A stretch of 7,474 nt of DNA from assembly GCA_016296235.1 (NCBI GenBank), contig JAEDJR010000097.1, positions 1 through 7,474 of the forward strand, given 5' to 3'. Both the position numbers and the translations under genes were made by a program. This document shows, piece after piece, positions 1-7,250 of the stretch. Source of the DNA: Oscillospiraceae bacterium (GTDB lineage: Bacteria; Bacillota; Clostridia; Oscillospirales; Oscillospiraceae). Position 1 is the stretch's first letter, and each line of letters starts with the position of its first letter. The notes beneath the pieces were generated by a model, which saw nothing but the letters and a program-made list of their open reading frames with translations, made no database searches and was not told where the DNA came from.

Positions 1-94
1 GCACAAACGAAGTGCAGGGCAAAGGCTTAGTGCCAACCCGGGGTCAAGCTGCCATACATCGTCTGCAGCTGCAAAGATCATCGGCTATTTGACA

Positions 95-137
95 CCCCTC
101 CGGCCCTTCGGGCCACCTCCCCTATTGTAGGGGAGGC
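95..137 (-). repeat. 43-nt two-hairpin intergenic repeat, copy 1
   Basis: Read on the minus strand, the element starts with an 8-bp stem (CCTCCCCT / AGGGGAGG) around the 5-nt loop ACAAT. One T follows, then a second hairpin (GGCCC, loop GAA, GGGCC), then a GGAGGGG tail that could pair instead with the first CCTCCCC arm. The same element occurs in opposite orientation at 7422-7464. It matches at all 38 positions outside the first loop and at none of the five loop positions. It begins 24 nt after the glycerate kinase stop codon, so its transcript would fold at the 3' end of the operon and could act as a terminator or RNA-stability element. There is no clear U-tract, so a terminator role is only inferred. 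The rest of 1-160 shows no gene, only small palindromes such as TGCAGCTGCA at 64-73. Confidence 0.85.
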
Positions 138-160
138 GTTGCTGCTGCCTAAATTTCATT

Positions 161-1396
161 TTACAGATCCAGCAGGGCCACGGCCACGTCGTTGACGTTG
201 GTGCCGGTGGGGCCGGTGACAATCAGGCCGCCGGTCTTTTTCAGGGCGTGATAGGCGTCATTGTCCTGGAGCACCTGATAGATTTCCAGGCCCTGGGCAT
301 TGAGCTCCCCGGCTGTTTCATAGTCGGCATAGCCGCCGGCGGCGTCGGTGGGGCCGTCGGTTCCGTCGCTGCCCACGCTGAATACGGCAGCGCCCCGGAG
401 GCCGCGAATGCCTTCGGCTGCAGCCAGGGCCAGCTCCTGGTTCCGGCCGCCCTTTCCGTGGCCGGTGAGCTGCACCACAGTCTCACCGCCGGCCAGGAAT
501 GCCAGCTTCCCGCCCTCTGCCGCGTGGGTTTTCAGGATGGACGCCAGGAAGCTGCCCGCCTCCTTGGCCTGACAGCACAGCTGATCCGTCAGAATCACCG
601 GCGTGTAGCCCAGTGTCCTGCAGGCGTCAGCCGCCGCCGTGCAGAGCTGCCGCACCGAGCCGGTGATCTGGGTGGTGACGTTGTCCAGGGATTTGGGCGT
701 CTCCTGCTCCAGCAGCGCCCTGGCCTGGGGTGACAGCTTCAGGTTGTACTTTTCCGCAATGGCCACGGCCTGGACACAGGTGCTGCCGTCGGGACAGGCG
801 GGGCCGGAGGCGATCATATCCAATGGATCCCCCAGAATATCGCTGAGAATGATGGAAAATACCTGGGCCGGGGCGCACAGCTGGGCAAACCGGCCGCCCT
901 TGACGGCGGAGAGCCGTTTCCGGATGGTGTTGATCTCCACAATGTCCGCGCCGCAGGCCAGCAGCTGGCCGGTGATATCCTGGAGCTCCTCTCCGGACAC
1001 CAGGGGCTTCTCAAACAGGGCGCTGCCGCCGCCGGACAGCAGGAACAGCACCGTGTCCCGGGGCTCCAGGTGCTCCACCAGAGCCAAGGCCTTGGCGGTA
1101 CCGGCAAAGGAGTTTTCATCCGGCACGGGATGGCCCGCCTCGCAGCAGGCAAATCCCGCGATGGGGCCCTTCACATGGCCGTATTTCGTAACCACCACGC
1201 CGTCGTCAATCCGATCGCCCAGGCAGTCATAGGCGGCCTTTGCCATCTGCCAGGCGGCCTTTCCGGCGGCCACCAGCACCACCCGGCCGGGGAAGGTTTT
1301 CCCCTCCAGGGCCCGCTGCACCGCGGCGTCAGGCTGCACCGCAGCAATGGAGGCGGCCACGATCTGATCCGCATGGGAACGCAGGGGCTTATCCAT
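161..1396 (-). CDS. gckA: Glycerate 2-kinase, MOFRL (GckA/TtuD) family
   Basis: This 411-residue cytoplasmic enzyme phosphorylates D-glycerate with ATP; members of this class make 2-phosphoglycerate, which enters lower glycolysis. The N-terminal DUF4147-type domain shows AAGKAAWQM (43-51, with the family's conserved Lys46), LLSGGGSALFEKP (119-131), NTIRKRLSAVKGGRFA (156-171) and LSDILGDPLDMIASGP (184-199). The C-terminal MOFRL domain shows GGETVV (303-308), GKGGRNQELAL (314-324), SDGTDGPTDAAGG (343-355) and TGPTGTNVNDV (394-404). The length is close to family norm and nothing appears missing. The frame stays open 24 codons further upstream, but the ATG at 1396 has a GGAGG 9 nt before it and begins the conserved part. 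This start overlaps the garR stop by 8 nt (ATGGATAA), so the two genes are probably translationally coupled. Older annotations sometimes call this family hydroxypyruvate reductase; the kinase call is preferred. The symbol follows family usage. Confidence 0.94.
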   Translation of the reverse strand: MDKPLRSHADQIVAASIAAVQPDAAVQRALEGKTFPGRVVLVAAGKAAWQMAKAAYDCLGDRIDDGVVVTKYGHVKGPIAGFACCEAGHPVPDENSFAGTAKALALVEHLEPRDTVLFLLSGGGSALFEKPLVSGEELQDITGQLLACGADIVEINTIRKRLSAVKGGRFAQLCAPAQVFSIILSDILGDPLDMIASGPACPDGSTCVQAVAIAEKYNLKLSPQARALLEQETPKSLDNVTTQITGSVRQLCTAAADACRTLGYTPVILTDQLCCQAKEAGSFLASILKTHAAEGGKLAFLAGGETVVQLTGHGKGGRNQELALAAAEGIRGLRGAAVFSVGSDGTDGPTDAAGGYADYETAGELNAQGLEIYQVLQDNDAYHALKKTGGLIVTGPTGTNVNDVAVALLDL

Positions 1397-2288
1397 GTTC
1401 GGTTTCCTCCCTTCCCAGGCGGATGCCCGCCAGTGCTTCATAATAGTGGGCCATGGCGCTGTGGTCACAGCTGCCGTCGCCCCGGCTGCGCAGAAGCTGC
1501 AGCACCTCCTGGGCCTGGGCCGTCATGGGAACCGGCGCGCCCACGGCGTGGGCACAGTCCAGGGCGTTGTTCAGATCCTTGATGTGCAGGTCGATGCGGA
1601 AGCCCGGCCGGTCGTTGCCGGCCAGCATCATGGGCGCCTTGGCTTCCATGACCGTGGAGCCGGCCAGGCCGCCCCGGATGGCTTCAAAGACGCACCGGGG
1701 ATCCACCCCGGCTTTCTGGGCCAGGGTCAGGGCCTCGGCCAGGGCCTGGATATTGCAGGCCACAATGATCTGGTTGGCCAGCTTGGCCGTGTTGCCGGCG
1801 CCGATCTCGCCGCACCGGACCGCCGAGGCGCCCATGGCCAGCAGCAGAGGTTTGCATTGTTCAAACACATCCTCTTTGCCGCCCACCATAAAGGACAGGG
1901 TGCCGTCGATGGCTTTCGGCTCGCCGCCGGACACCGGCGCATCCAGCATCTCCACCCCCCGTTCCGCCAGGGCGGCGGCAATTTCCCGGCTGGCAATGGG
2001 ATCGATGGAGCTCATGTCCACCAGTACGGAGCCGGGCTTCATGGTCTGGCCCACGCCGTCGGGGCCCAGAACCACCTCCCGAACCTGGGGAGAGTTGGGC
2101 AGCATGGTCATCACCACGTCGCAGGTCCGTCCGATCTCAGCCGGCAGGCCTGCCTGGGCGCCCAGGTTCACCAATTCCGCCACAGTGGAGGCTTTATGGG
2201 TATGAACCGTCAGAGAATATCCGGCTTTCAGCAAATTCTTGGCCATGGGGCGGCCCATGATACCCAGGCCGATAAAGCCAATGCGCAT
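1389..2288 (-). CDS. garR: 2-hydroxy-3-oxopropionate (tartronate semialdehyde) reductase
   Basis: This 299-residue NAD(P)-dependent enzyme of the 3-hydroxyisobutyrate dehydrogenase family is expected to interconvert tartronate semialdehyde and D-glycerate in the cytoplasm. The N-terminal Rossmann domain opens with GFIGLGIMGRPMAKNLL (4-20), covering the GxGxxG loop and the family signature. DAPVSGGEPKAIDGT (116-130) is the substrate-binding segment. GNTAKLANQ (165-173) carries the expected catalytic Lys169. KDLNNAL (237-243) is the conserved segment of the C-terminal helical domain. His31 and Lys32 after the second strand are basic and would favour NADPH, which is an inference. The ATG at 2288 is chosen because GAGGTG lies 6 nt upstream; a GTG three codons earlier lies inside that site. 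Family members on other beta-hydroxyacids look alike, so substrate assignment rests largely on the glycerate kinase immediately downstream. Confidence 0.9.
   Translation of the reverse strand: MRIGFIGLGIMGRPMAKNLLKAGYSLTVHTHKASTVAELVNLGAQAGLPAEIGRTCDVVMTMLPNSPQVREVVLGPDGVGQTMKPGSVLVDMSSIDPIASREIAAALAERGVEMLDAPVSGGEPKAIDGTLSFMVGGKEDVFEQCKPLLLAMGASAVRCGEIGAGNTAKLANQIIVACNIQALAEALTLAQKAGVDPRCVFEAIRGGLAGSTVMEAKAPMMLAGNDRPGFRIDLHIKDLNNALDCAHAVGAPVPMTAQAQEVLQLLRSRGDGSCDHSAMAHYYEALAGIRLGREETEHG
1406..1410 (-). promoter_or_regulatory. Ribosome binding site of glycerate kinase, inside garR
   Basis: GGAGG on the minus strand lies 9 nt before the ATG at 1394-1396. It sits in the last codons of garR, so the kinase start is embedded in the upstream gene. 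It argues for this start over the in-frame ATG at 1468, where the extra 24 residues have no family-like sequence. Confidence 0.8.
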
Positions 2289-2294
2289 ACATAA

Positions 2295-2300
2295 CACCTC
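2295..2300 (-). promoter_or_regulatory. Ribosome binding site of garR
   Basis: GAGGTG on the minus strand lies 6 nt before the ATG at 2286-2288. The in-frame GTG at 2295-2297 is part of this site and has no better site ahead of it, which rules it out as the likely start. Confidence 0.75.
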
Positions 2301-2310
2301 ATTTCGCTTA

Positions 2311-2345
2311 CGGAAAAGGCAGGGGCAAAGCCCCTGCCTTTTCCG
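2311..2345 (-). terminator. 16-bp perfect hairpin between permease and garR, likely attenuator
   Basis: The two arms (2311-2326 and 2330-2345) are perfectly complementary over 16 bp with a 3-nt loop. The GC core (GGCAGGGGC / GCCCCTGCC) is flanked by AAAA on one side and TTTT on the other, as in a compact intrinsic terminator able to work in either direction. The hairpin begins 9 nt after the permease stop codon and ends about 10 nt before the garR ribosome binding site. The U run is only four long, so partial termination or protection of the permease mRNA from 3' decay is more likely than a full stop. Which of these happens cannot be told from sequence. Confidence 0.75.
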
Positions 2346-2354
2346 CGGTTCCTA

Positions 2355-3713
2355 TTAGAAGAACAGAGACAGAATGAAAATGCCAATCATAGAGGCGATG
2401 CCCAGAACCAGAGTCAAAGCAGTCTGGGTCTTGTAGCCCTGATCGGGGGTCATTTCGCCGAAGTTGGTGACCACCCAGAAGTAGGAGTCGTTGGCATGGG
2501 ACACGGTCATAGCGCCGGCGCCGATGGCCATAACGGTCAAAGCAGCCATTGCGGGGGTGTCCAGGCCCAGAGCGCCCATCAGGGGAGCCAGAATACCGGC
2601 GGTGGTGGTGATGGCCACGGTGGAGGAGCCCTGTGCGCTCTTCAGAATGGCGGCCAGCAGGAACGGGAACAGGATACCCACGGCTTCCAGGGCGCCGGCA
2701 TTGGCGGTGATGTAGTTCACCATGTCGGAGGAAGCGATGACCTTGCCCAGGACGCCGCCGGCAGCGGTGACGAACAGGATGGGGCCGACAGTCTTGAGGG
2801 TATCGTTGGTGATCTGGTAGAAGCTGCCCATCTTCTTGGCAGTCGCCAGCTGAATCACGCCGAAGATGGTACCGACCATCAGAGCGATGACGGGCTTGCC
2901 CAGGAAGGTGCACAGGTCCGCGCCGAAGCCGGTCCAGCCGGCCATGGAGGAGATGGAGCCCAGAGCCATCAGAACAATGGGAACCAGGATGGGAGCCAGA
3001 GCATTGAAGCCGTTGGGCAGCTTGCCGTACTCTGCCACCAGCTCCTCATAGGTCTTGGTGACAGTGCCGTTGTCGGCCACTTCGTCCGCGCTCTTGATCT
3101 TCTTGCCGATGAACTTGGCATAGAACAGGCCGGCAATCAGAGGCAGAATGGAAGCCAGAACGCCCATGCCCATGACCAGCAGCAGGTTGTCGCCGATGCC
3201 CAGGGTATTGGCGGCAGCGATGGGGCCGGGCGTGGGGGGAATGAACACGTGGGAGATGTACAGGCCGGCAGACAGGGCCACGGTCATGGCCACGCTGGAG
3301 GTGCCGGTACGGCGGACCAGAGCTCTGCGGATGGGATCCAGGATAACAAAGCCGCTGTCACAGAACACGGGGATGGAAACAACCCAGCCCATGAGCTCCA
3401 TGGCCAGCTCGGGGTTTTTCTTGCCCACGACCTTGATGACCATGTCCGCCAGCTTCAGCGCTGCGCCGGTCTGCTCCAGAATGGTTCCGATCAGCGCGCC
3501 GAGGATGATGACGATACCGATGGAGCTGAAGGTGCCGGAGAAGCCGGCGCCGATCACACCCGCGATATCCACCAGCGGGATACCAGCCACCAGGGCCAGA
3601 ATCAGGGAGACGGCCATGATGGACAGGAAGGGATGAACCTTGAACTTGGAAATCGCCACGATCATGACAACAACTGCCAGAACAAAGACGATAATGAGGG
3701 GTAAACCTGTCAT
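2355..3713 (-). CDS. GntP-family sugar-acid:H+ symporter
   Basis: This 452-residue inner-membrane permease is predicted to import a sugar acid such as gluconate or glycerate with protons. Hydrophobic segments run almost throughout (for example about 4-21, 29-48, 62-80, 105-125, 176-200, 237-258, 272-290, 308-325, 343-357, 388-404 and 430-452). A hydrophilic loop lies at about 202-235. GntP-family motifs are clear: SIPVFCDSGFVIL (113-125), HVFIPPTPGPIAAA (155-168), LKSAQGSSTVAITTTAGI (357-374) and SHANDSYFWVV (405-415). The length matches the usual 440-450 residues. The ATG at 3713 has AGGAGG 8-9 nt upstream. The 182-bp leader, longer than any other gap here, suggests its own promoter. The neighbouring GarR and glycerate kinase favour glycerate or a related acid over gluconate, since no gluconate kinase is present. 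Exact substrate is unproven, so no symbol is given. Confidence 0.92.
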   Translation of the reverse strand: MTGLPLIIVFVLAVVVMIVAISKFKVHPFLSIMAVSLILALVAGIPLVDIAGVIGAGFSGTFSSIGIVIILGALIGTILEQTGAALKLADMVIKVVGKKNPELAMELMGWVVSIPVFCDSGFVILDPIRRALVRRTGTSSVAMTVALSAGLYISHVFIPPTPGPIAAANTLGIGDNLLLVMGMGVLASILPLIAGLFYAKFIGKKIKSADEVADNGTVTKTYEELVAEYGKLPNGFNALAPILVPIVLMALGSISSMAGWTGFGADLCTFLGKPVIALMVGTIFGVIQLATAKKMGSFYQITNDTLKTVGPILFVTAAGGVLGKVIASSDMVNYITANAGALEAVGILFPFLLAAILKSAQGSSTVAITTTAGILAPLMGALGLDTPAMAALTVMAIGAGAMTVSHANDSYFWVVTNFGEMTPDQGYKTQTALTLVLGIASMIGIFILSLFF

Positions 3714-3748
3714 TTTGAGTTCCTCCTACCAAATTTTTTGAGCAGAAT

Positions 3749-3769
3749 GCCCAAGCCTATGGCTTTGGC
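3749..3769 (-). promoter_or_regulatory. Near-perfect palindrome in the permease leader
   Basis: Two 9-nt arms (3749-3757 and 3761-3769) pair at eight of nine positions around a 3-nt spacer; the core is AAGCC-ATA-GGCTT on the minus strand. It lies 36-56 nt upstream of the permease ATG. It could be a regulator operator in DNA or a 5'-leader hairpin in RNA. It is not followed directly by a U-tract, so it is not a clear terminator. Confidence 0.5.
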
Positions 3770-3788
3770 TCTCTTCTCTTCTGGTACT

Positions 3789-3830
3789 ATTCTACAGCAT
3801 CCGGGACAGAAAATGCTATGTTTTGGATGC
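3789..3830 (-). promoter_or_regulatory. Candidate promoter/operator region of the permease operon
   Basis: An inverted repeat with arms GCATCC (3797-3802) and GGATGC (3825-3830) is separated by 22 nt. A further ATGCT at 3813-3817 forms a third half-site, inverted relative to AGCAT at 3796-3800. Abutting one arm is TAGAAT on the minus strand (3789-3794), a five-of-six match to the -10 consensus, but no good -35 box is found 16-18 nt further upstream. A weak -35 next to operator-like repeats fits an activator-dependent promoter, and the CdaR-type product of the preceding gene is the obvious candidate. The site is inferred, not recognised from a known consensus. Confidence 0.35.
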
Positions 3831-3856
3831 CGCAAATTCTGTCGAATGATTGGTAC

Positions 3857-3888
3857 GGGGAACAACTCTATCCTAAATGAAGGGGAAC
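3857..3888. repeat. Pair of GGGGAAC direct repeats after the regulator gene
   Basis: GGGGAAC occurs at 3857-3863 and again at 3882-3888 on the plus strand, 25 nt apart. Both lie in the first 40 nt downstream of the cdaR stop. They could be half-sites for an activator upstream of the permease promoter, or chance. No terminator hairpin is visible after cdaR, so read-through into the permease is possible. Confidence 0.3.
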
Positions 3889-3895
3889 TTTTGTA

Positions 3896-5053
3896 CTAAA
3901 GCAACAATTCCTCCTCATTTTCCAGGTCCCGGAAAAACAGCACCGCCATATACAGGGCCGGCGCATTGCTGGGCTTCCGCACATCCAGGCCGGAGATCTC
4001 CGCCAGCCGTTTGAGCCGGTACTGCAGGGTGTTTTTATGGATAAACATGGCGTCGGCCGCCGCGTTCAGGGAACCCTCCGCCGCAAAATAGGCCTCCAGC
4101 AGCACCGTGAATTCCCGCAGCTGGGCCGCGCTGCAGCCGGGATAGAGCTTGCGCAGATACTCCGCCTTGACCTTCCGGGGAATATGATCCAGCAGCAGCT
4201 CGGTGCTCAGGGTCTCATAGGAGACAATGGTTTCCTTGCTGTGGGACGCCGCCCGCCAGGCCCGGTTGGCCTGGAGATAGGCGGCATGGATGTCCTCCGC
4301 CGCGCCGTCGATGCCCACCAGCAGCGGCGTGTCAAACTGCGCCCGGATGGAGGCGGTCAGCTCCCGGCAGATTTCCGTCAGCTCCTCCGTGCTGCGTCTG
4401 GGCAGCAGGACGATCTGGCGGGCAGCGTTGCGCAGGATGATGCTGCTCTGAAACCGGGCGACAAACTCGCTGACGGCCATTTCCAGCCGCTCGATGAACT
4501 GCTGGCCCTCCAGGGTGCCGGTATAGCGTTCCAGATGGCCTACGCTGAGCACCAGGCACCGGCGGGGAATGCGGATGTCGATGCCGATGGCAAATCCCCG
4601 TTCCGAAAGGGCCTGGGCGCTGCTCAGACCCTCCCCCAGAATCCAGTCCTCCAGGAAGCGGCTGCGCACCCGCAGGTCGTAGCGCTGCGCATCCAGGATG
4701 ATGCGCTCCCGGATGAGAATCTCCGCCATCTTTTTCACAATCTGGCCGTAGCTGATGACCTCGTCATAGGCGCCGGTGATGCCGATGACGCCCTCCACCT
4801 GGCCGTCCACCTCAATGGGCAGGTTGATTCCCCGGCGAACCATGGGAATCGCCCGCTCCAGCTCCGGCGTGATATACAGCTCCTTCAGATGCCGGGTGAT
4901 GATCTGATAGGCTCCTTCATGGAAATTCCCGATGCGTTCCGGGTCATTGCTGGCCACGATACAGCCGGTTTCGTCCATGAGGTTGATGTTCTGCCGCACC
5001 AGCTTGCCGATTTCCTCCACGATCTGCTGGGCGCTGGATTTGGATATTCTCAT
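3896..5053 (-). CDS. cdaR: CdaR-type sugar-diacid/glycerate transcriptional regulator
   Basis: This 385-residue DNA-binding regulator is expected to sense a sugar acid and control the adjacent permease operon. Residues 1-135 match the putative diacid-recognition domain, opening with KSSAQQIVEEIGKLVRQNIN and continuing through GINLPI and GVIGITG (about 75-94). A middle region (about 150-280) resembles the GGDEF-like domain of PucR/CdaR proteins. The C terminus (about 328-358) is a PucR-type helix-turn-helix, including FIHKNTLQYRLKRL (337-350). The length is typical of CdaR. The ATG at 5053 overlaps the galM stop as ATGA, and no Shine-Dalgarno sequence is visible in the preceding 30 nt. Translation therefore probably depends on ribosomes finishing galM. 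In E. coli CdaR activates galactarate, glucarate and glycerate genes; activation of the permease operon here is inferred from proximity. Confidence 0.92.
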   Translation of the reverse strand: MRISKSSAQQIVEEIGKLVRQNINLMDETGCIVASNDPERIGNFHEGAYQIITRHLKELYITPELERAIPMVRRGINLPIEVDGQVEGVIGITGAYDEVISYGQIVKKMAEILIRERIILDAQRYDLRVRSRFLEDWILGEGLSSAQALSERGFAIGIDIRIPRRCLVLSVGHLERYTGTLEGQQFIERLEMAVSEFVARFQSSIILRNAARQIVLLPRRSTEELTEICRELTASIRAQFDTPLLVGIDGAAEDIHAAYLQANRAWRAASHSKETIVSYETLSTELLLDHIPRKVKAEYLRKLYPGCSAAQLREFTVLLEAYFAAEGSLNAAADAMFIHKNTLQYRLKRLAEISGLDVRKPSNAPALYMAVLFFRDLENEEELLL

Positions 5054-6072
5054 TGTCTGACAGAGAACTCGAAGCAGGTGAAGCTGTCAAAGCTCTCACC
5101 GGCCCGAAGTATGCAGGTGGGCCAGTCCGGATGGTGGATGCAGTCCGGATAGTGCTGGGTCTCCAGGCAAAAGGCGCTGCGCAGGCCATACCGGGCACCG
5201 CCCTTGCCGGTGCGGGGCGTCAGGAAGTTGGCCGAGTAGAACTGCACGCCGGGCTGATCCGTGGTGACGGTCATCACGATGCCGGTTTTTTCCGAGCGCG
5301 CCACGGCTGCGGGACTGCTGCTGAGCACAAAGTTGGAATCATAGCCGCCGCTCAGCTTCACACAGGGCTCGCCGCTGTCCACGGCGTCTCCGATGCGGCG
5401 CTCGGTCCGGAAATCCATGGCCGTACCTGCCACGGGAAGCAGCTCTCCCGTGGGCAGACAGCCGGGGCCTCCCATGCAGAAGCTGTCTGCTCCCAGCTGC
5501 AGCAGCTGGTCATAGACCGTGCCCCGGCCGTCCAGGTTGAAATAGCTGTGGTTGGTCAGATTCAGGATGGTATCCCGGTCGGTCTGGGCATGGTAGCGCA
5601 GCTCCAGACCCGTTCCCTGCCAGGAAACGGTCACCGTCACCTGCAGGGTTCCGGGATAGCCCTCCTCTCCGTCGGGGGAGGTCAGGGAAAAACGGATTCC
5701 CGTTTCCGTCTCCTCCGCCGCCCAGATACGCTTGTCAAATCCCTTCTCACCGCCATGAAGATGATTGACGCCGTCGTTGGCCGCCAGGGTGTAGGTCTCG
5801 CCGTTGAGGCAGAAGGACGCGCCGCCGATGCGGTTGGCAAACCGGCCGATGGTGGCCCCCACATAGCCGCGGTTCTGCGCATACTCCTCCAGCGTATCGT
5901 AGCCCAGTACCACGTCCACGGGCGATCCGTTCCGATCCGGTACGGTCAGGCTCCGGATGGTCACACCGTAATCCAGAATTTCCGCCCGGAGGCCGTCATC
6001 GGAAATCAGGGTCCAGGCGGCGACGGCAGAGCCGTCGGCCAGGACTCCAAAGGGCTGTTTGATGATCTGCAT
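5050..6072 (-). CDS. galM: Aldose 1-epimerase (galactose mutarotase)
   Basis: This 340-residue cytoplasmic enzyme interconverts alpha and beta anomers of aldoses such as galactose or glucose. Expected active-site elements are all present: GRFANR (76-81), NHLHGG (103-108, His106), NLTNHSYFNLDG (171-182, His175, the catalytic acid position), GYDSNF (243-248, Asp245) and FCLETQHYPD (301-310, Glu304, the catalytic base position). The usual GxDHN motif has Ser in place of His at 246, a mild deviation. The length is typical and there is no signal peptide. The ATG at 6072 has AAGGAG 8 nt upstream; that site overlaps the stop codon of the aldo/keto reductase, so the two genes form an operon with a 12-nt gap. 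The 3' end overlaps cdaR by 4 nt. The exact sugar cannot be read from sequence. Confidence 0.95.
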   Translation of the reverse strand: MQIIKQPFGVLADGSAVAAWTLISDDGLRAEILDYGVTIRSLTVPDRNGSPVDVVLGYDTLEEYAQNRGYVGATIGRFANRIGGASFCLNGETYTLAANDGVNHLHGGEKGFDKRIWAAEETETGIRFSLTSPDGEEGYPGTLQVTVTVSWQGTGLELRYHAQTDRDTILNLTNHSYFNLDGRGTVYDQLLQLGADSFCMGGPGCLPTGELLPVAGTAMDFRTERRIGDAVDSGEPCVKLSGGYDSNFVLSSSPAAVARSEKTGIVMTVTTDQPGVQFYSANFLTPRTGKGGARYGLRSAFCLETQHYPDCIHHPDWPTCILRAGESFDSFTCFEFSVRQ

Positions 6073-6084
6073 GATGCATTCTCC

Positions 6085-7173
6085 TTATTTCTCGAAAATG
6101 GCGGCCGATTCCTGCAGCAGCCGGCGGATTTCCAGCTTCTGGGGGCAAATCTGCTCGCACTGGCCGCAGCCAACACAGTCGGAGGCCTTGCCCTTGTCCC
6201 TGGTCAGGCTTCCGTAGCCCCAGCCCGGCTCCAGATAGGTCTTTCTCCGGTTATAGAGCCGGAAAATATCCGGAATGGGGATCTGCCGAGGGCAGCCGTC
6301 GGTGCAGTAGCGGCAGGCTGTGCAGGCAATGGTCTCCTGTTTCAGGATGACCTCCCGCGCCCGGACCAGCGTGGCCTCCTCTTCCGCCGTCACGGGACGG
6401 AAGTCCGACATATAGCCCACATTGTCCTCCACCTGGGCCAGAGTGCTCATACCGCTGAGAACCGCCAGGATTCCCTCCTGGGACGCGGCATAGCGGATGG
6501 CATAGCTGGCGTGGCTGCCGCCGCCCAGTTCATCGAGAAGCCTTCCGGCCTCCGGCGGCAGGTCTGCCAGGGCGCCGCCCTTCACCGGCTCCATGACCAG
6601 CACAGGCTTGTTGTGGCGGCGGCAGACCTCATAGCACCGGCGGCTTTCCACGTTGGGATTGGCCTCATCCAGGTAGTTGAACTGAATCTGCACAATCTCC
6701 AGCTCCGGATGCTCCGTCAGCACCTGATCCAGCATCTCCGGCGTATCGTGGAAGGACATGCCCACATGGCGGATTTTCCCCTCCCGCTTCCATTCCTGCA
6801 GAATGGAAAAGGCGTTGCAGGCCGAGTATTTCTCATAGTTGCCGCTGTTGACGCTGTGCAGCAGACAATAGTCGAAATACTCCACACCGCAGGCCTCCAG
6901 CTGGGAGGTCAGCAGGGGGCGGATGTCGGCCTCCGTCTCAAACAGCGGGCTGCTGAGTTTATTGGTCAGAATGTAGTGATCCCTGGGATAGCGACTGGTG
7001 AGACAGGCCCGGATGGCCGTTTCACTTCTGCCGCCGATGTAGTTATGGGCCGTATCAAAATAGGTAAAACCCGCGTCCAGATAGGCATCCACCATTTTGG
7101 AAAAGTGTTCCAGATCCACTTCTCCGTTTTCCAGCATGGGCAGCCGCATGCAGCCAAATCCAAGTTTTTTCAT
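6085..7173 (-). CDS. Aldo/keto reductase with C-terminal 2x[4Fe-4S] ferredoxin-like domain
   Basis: This 362-residue protein joins an aldo/keto reductase barrel (about 1-275) to a ferredoxin-like tail (about 280-350). The catalytic tetrad is visible: Asp40 and Tyr45 in DTAHNY, Lys72 in TNKL, and His106 in LLH. The tail has two CxxCxxCxxxC clusters (Cys284, 287, 290, 294 and Cys333, 336, 339, 343), each followed by Pro as in 8Fe ferredoxins. Such fusions are common in anaerobic Firmicutes, but physiological substrates are mostly unknown. The iron-sulfur centres suggest electron exchange with ferredoxin rather than simple NADPH reduction, which is an inference. The ATG at 7173 has AGGAGG 6 nt upstream. 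It is the first gene of the reductase-galM-cdaR run, so a sugar-related substrate is plausible. No convincing promoter was found in the repeat-filled DNA upstream. Confidence 0.93.
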   Translation of the reverse strand: MKKLGFGCMRLPMLENGEVDLEHFSKMVDAYLDAGFTYFDTAHNYIGGRSETAIRACLTSRYPRDHYILTNKLSSPLFETEADIRPLLTSQLEACGVEYFDYCLLHSVNSGNYEKYSACNAFSILQEWKREGKIRHVGMSFHDTPEMLDQVLTEHPELEIVQIQFNYLDEANPNVESRRCYEVCRRHNKPVLVMEPVKGGALADLPPEAGRLLDELGGGSHASYAIRYAASQEGILAVLSGMSTLAQVEDNVGYMSDFRPVTAEEEATLVRAREVILKQETIACTACRYCTDGCPRQIPIPDIFRLYNRRKTYLEPGWGYGSLTRDKGKASDCVGCGQCEQICPQKLEIRRLLQESAAIFEK

Positions 7174-7250
7174 AAAGCGCCTCCTGTGTCTTTCTTCTTA
7201 ATTGCTTATCGTGTTTTCTCAGCAAATCAGGAAATTGGGGGTTGCCTTTG

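Noticed and set aside
1397..1468. 24-residue upstream extension of glycerate kinase
   Set aside because: It lies inside garR, has no family-like sequence, and the internal ATG at 1396 has a well-placed GGAGG.
2289..2297. GTG start three codons upstream for garR
   Set aside because: The GTG is part of the ribosome binding site; the ATG at 2288 has correct spacing and starts at the Rossmann motif.
2496..3704. 402-codon plus-strand frame opposite the permease, rich in Gly, His, Gln and Asp
   Set aside because: The composition is the antisense image of hydrophobic membrane codons. It resembles no protein family and the permease is unambiguous.
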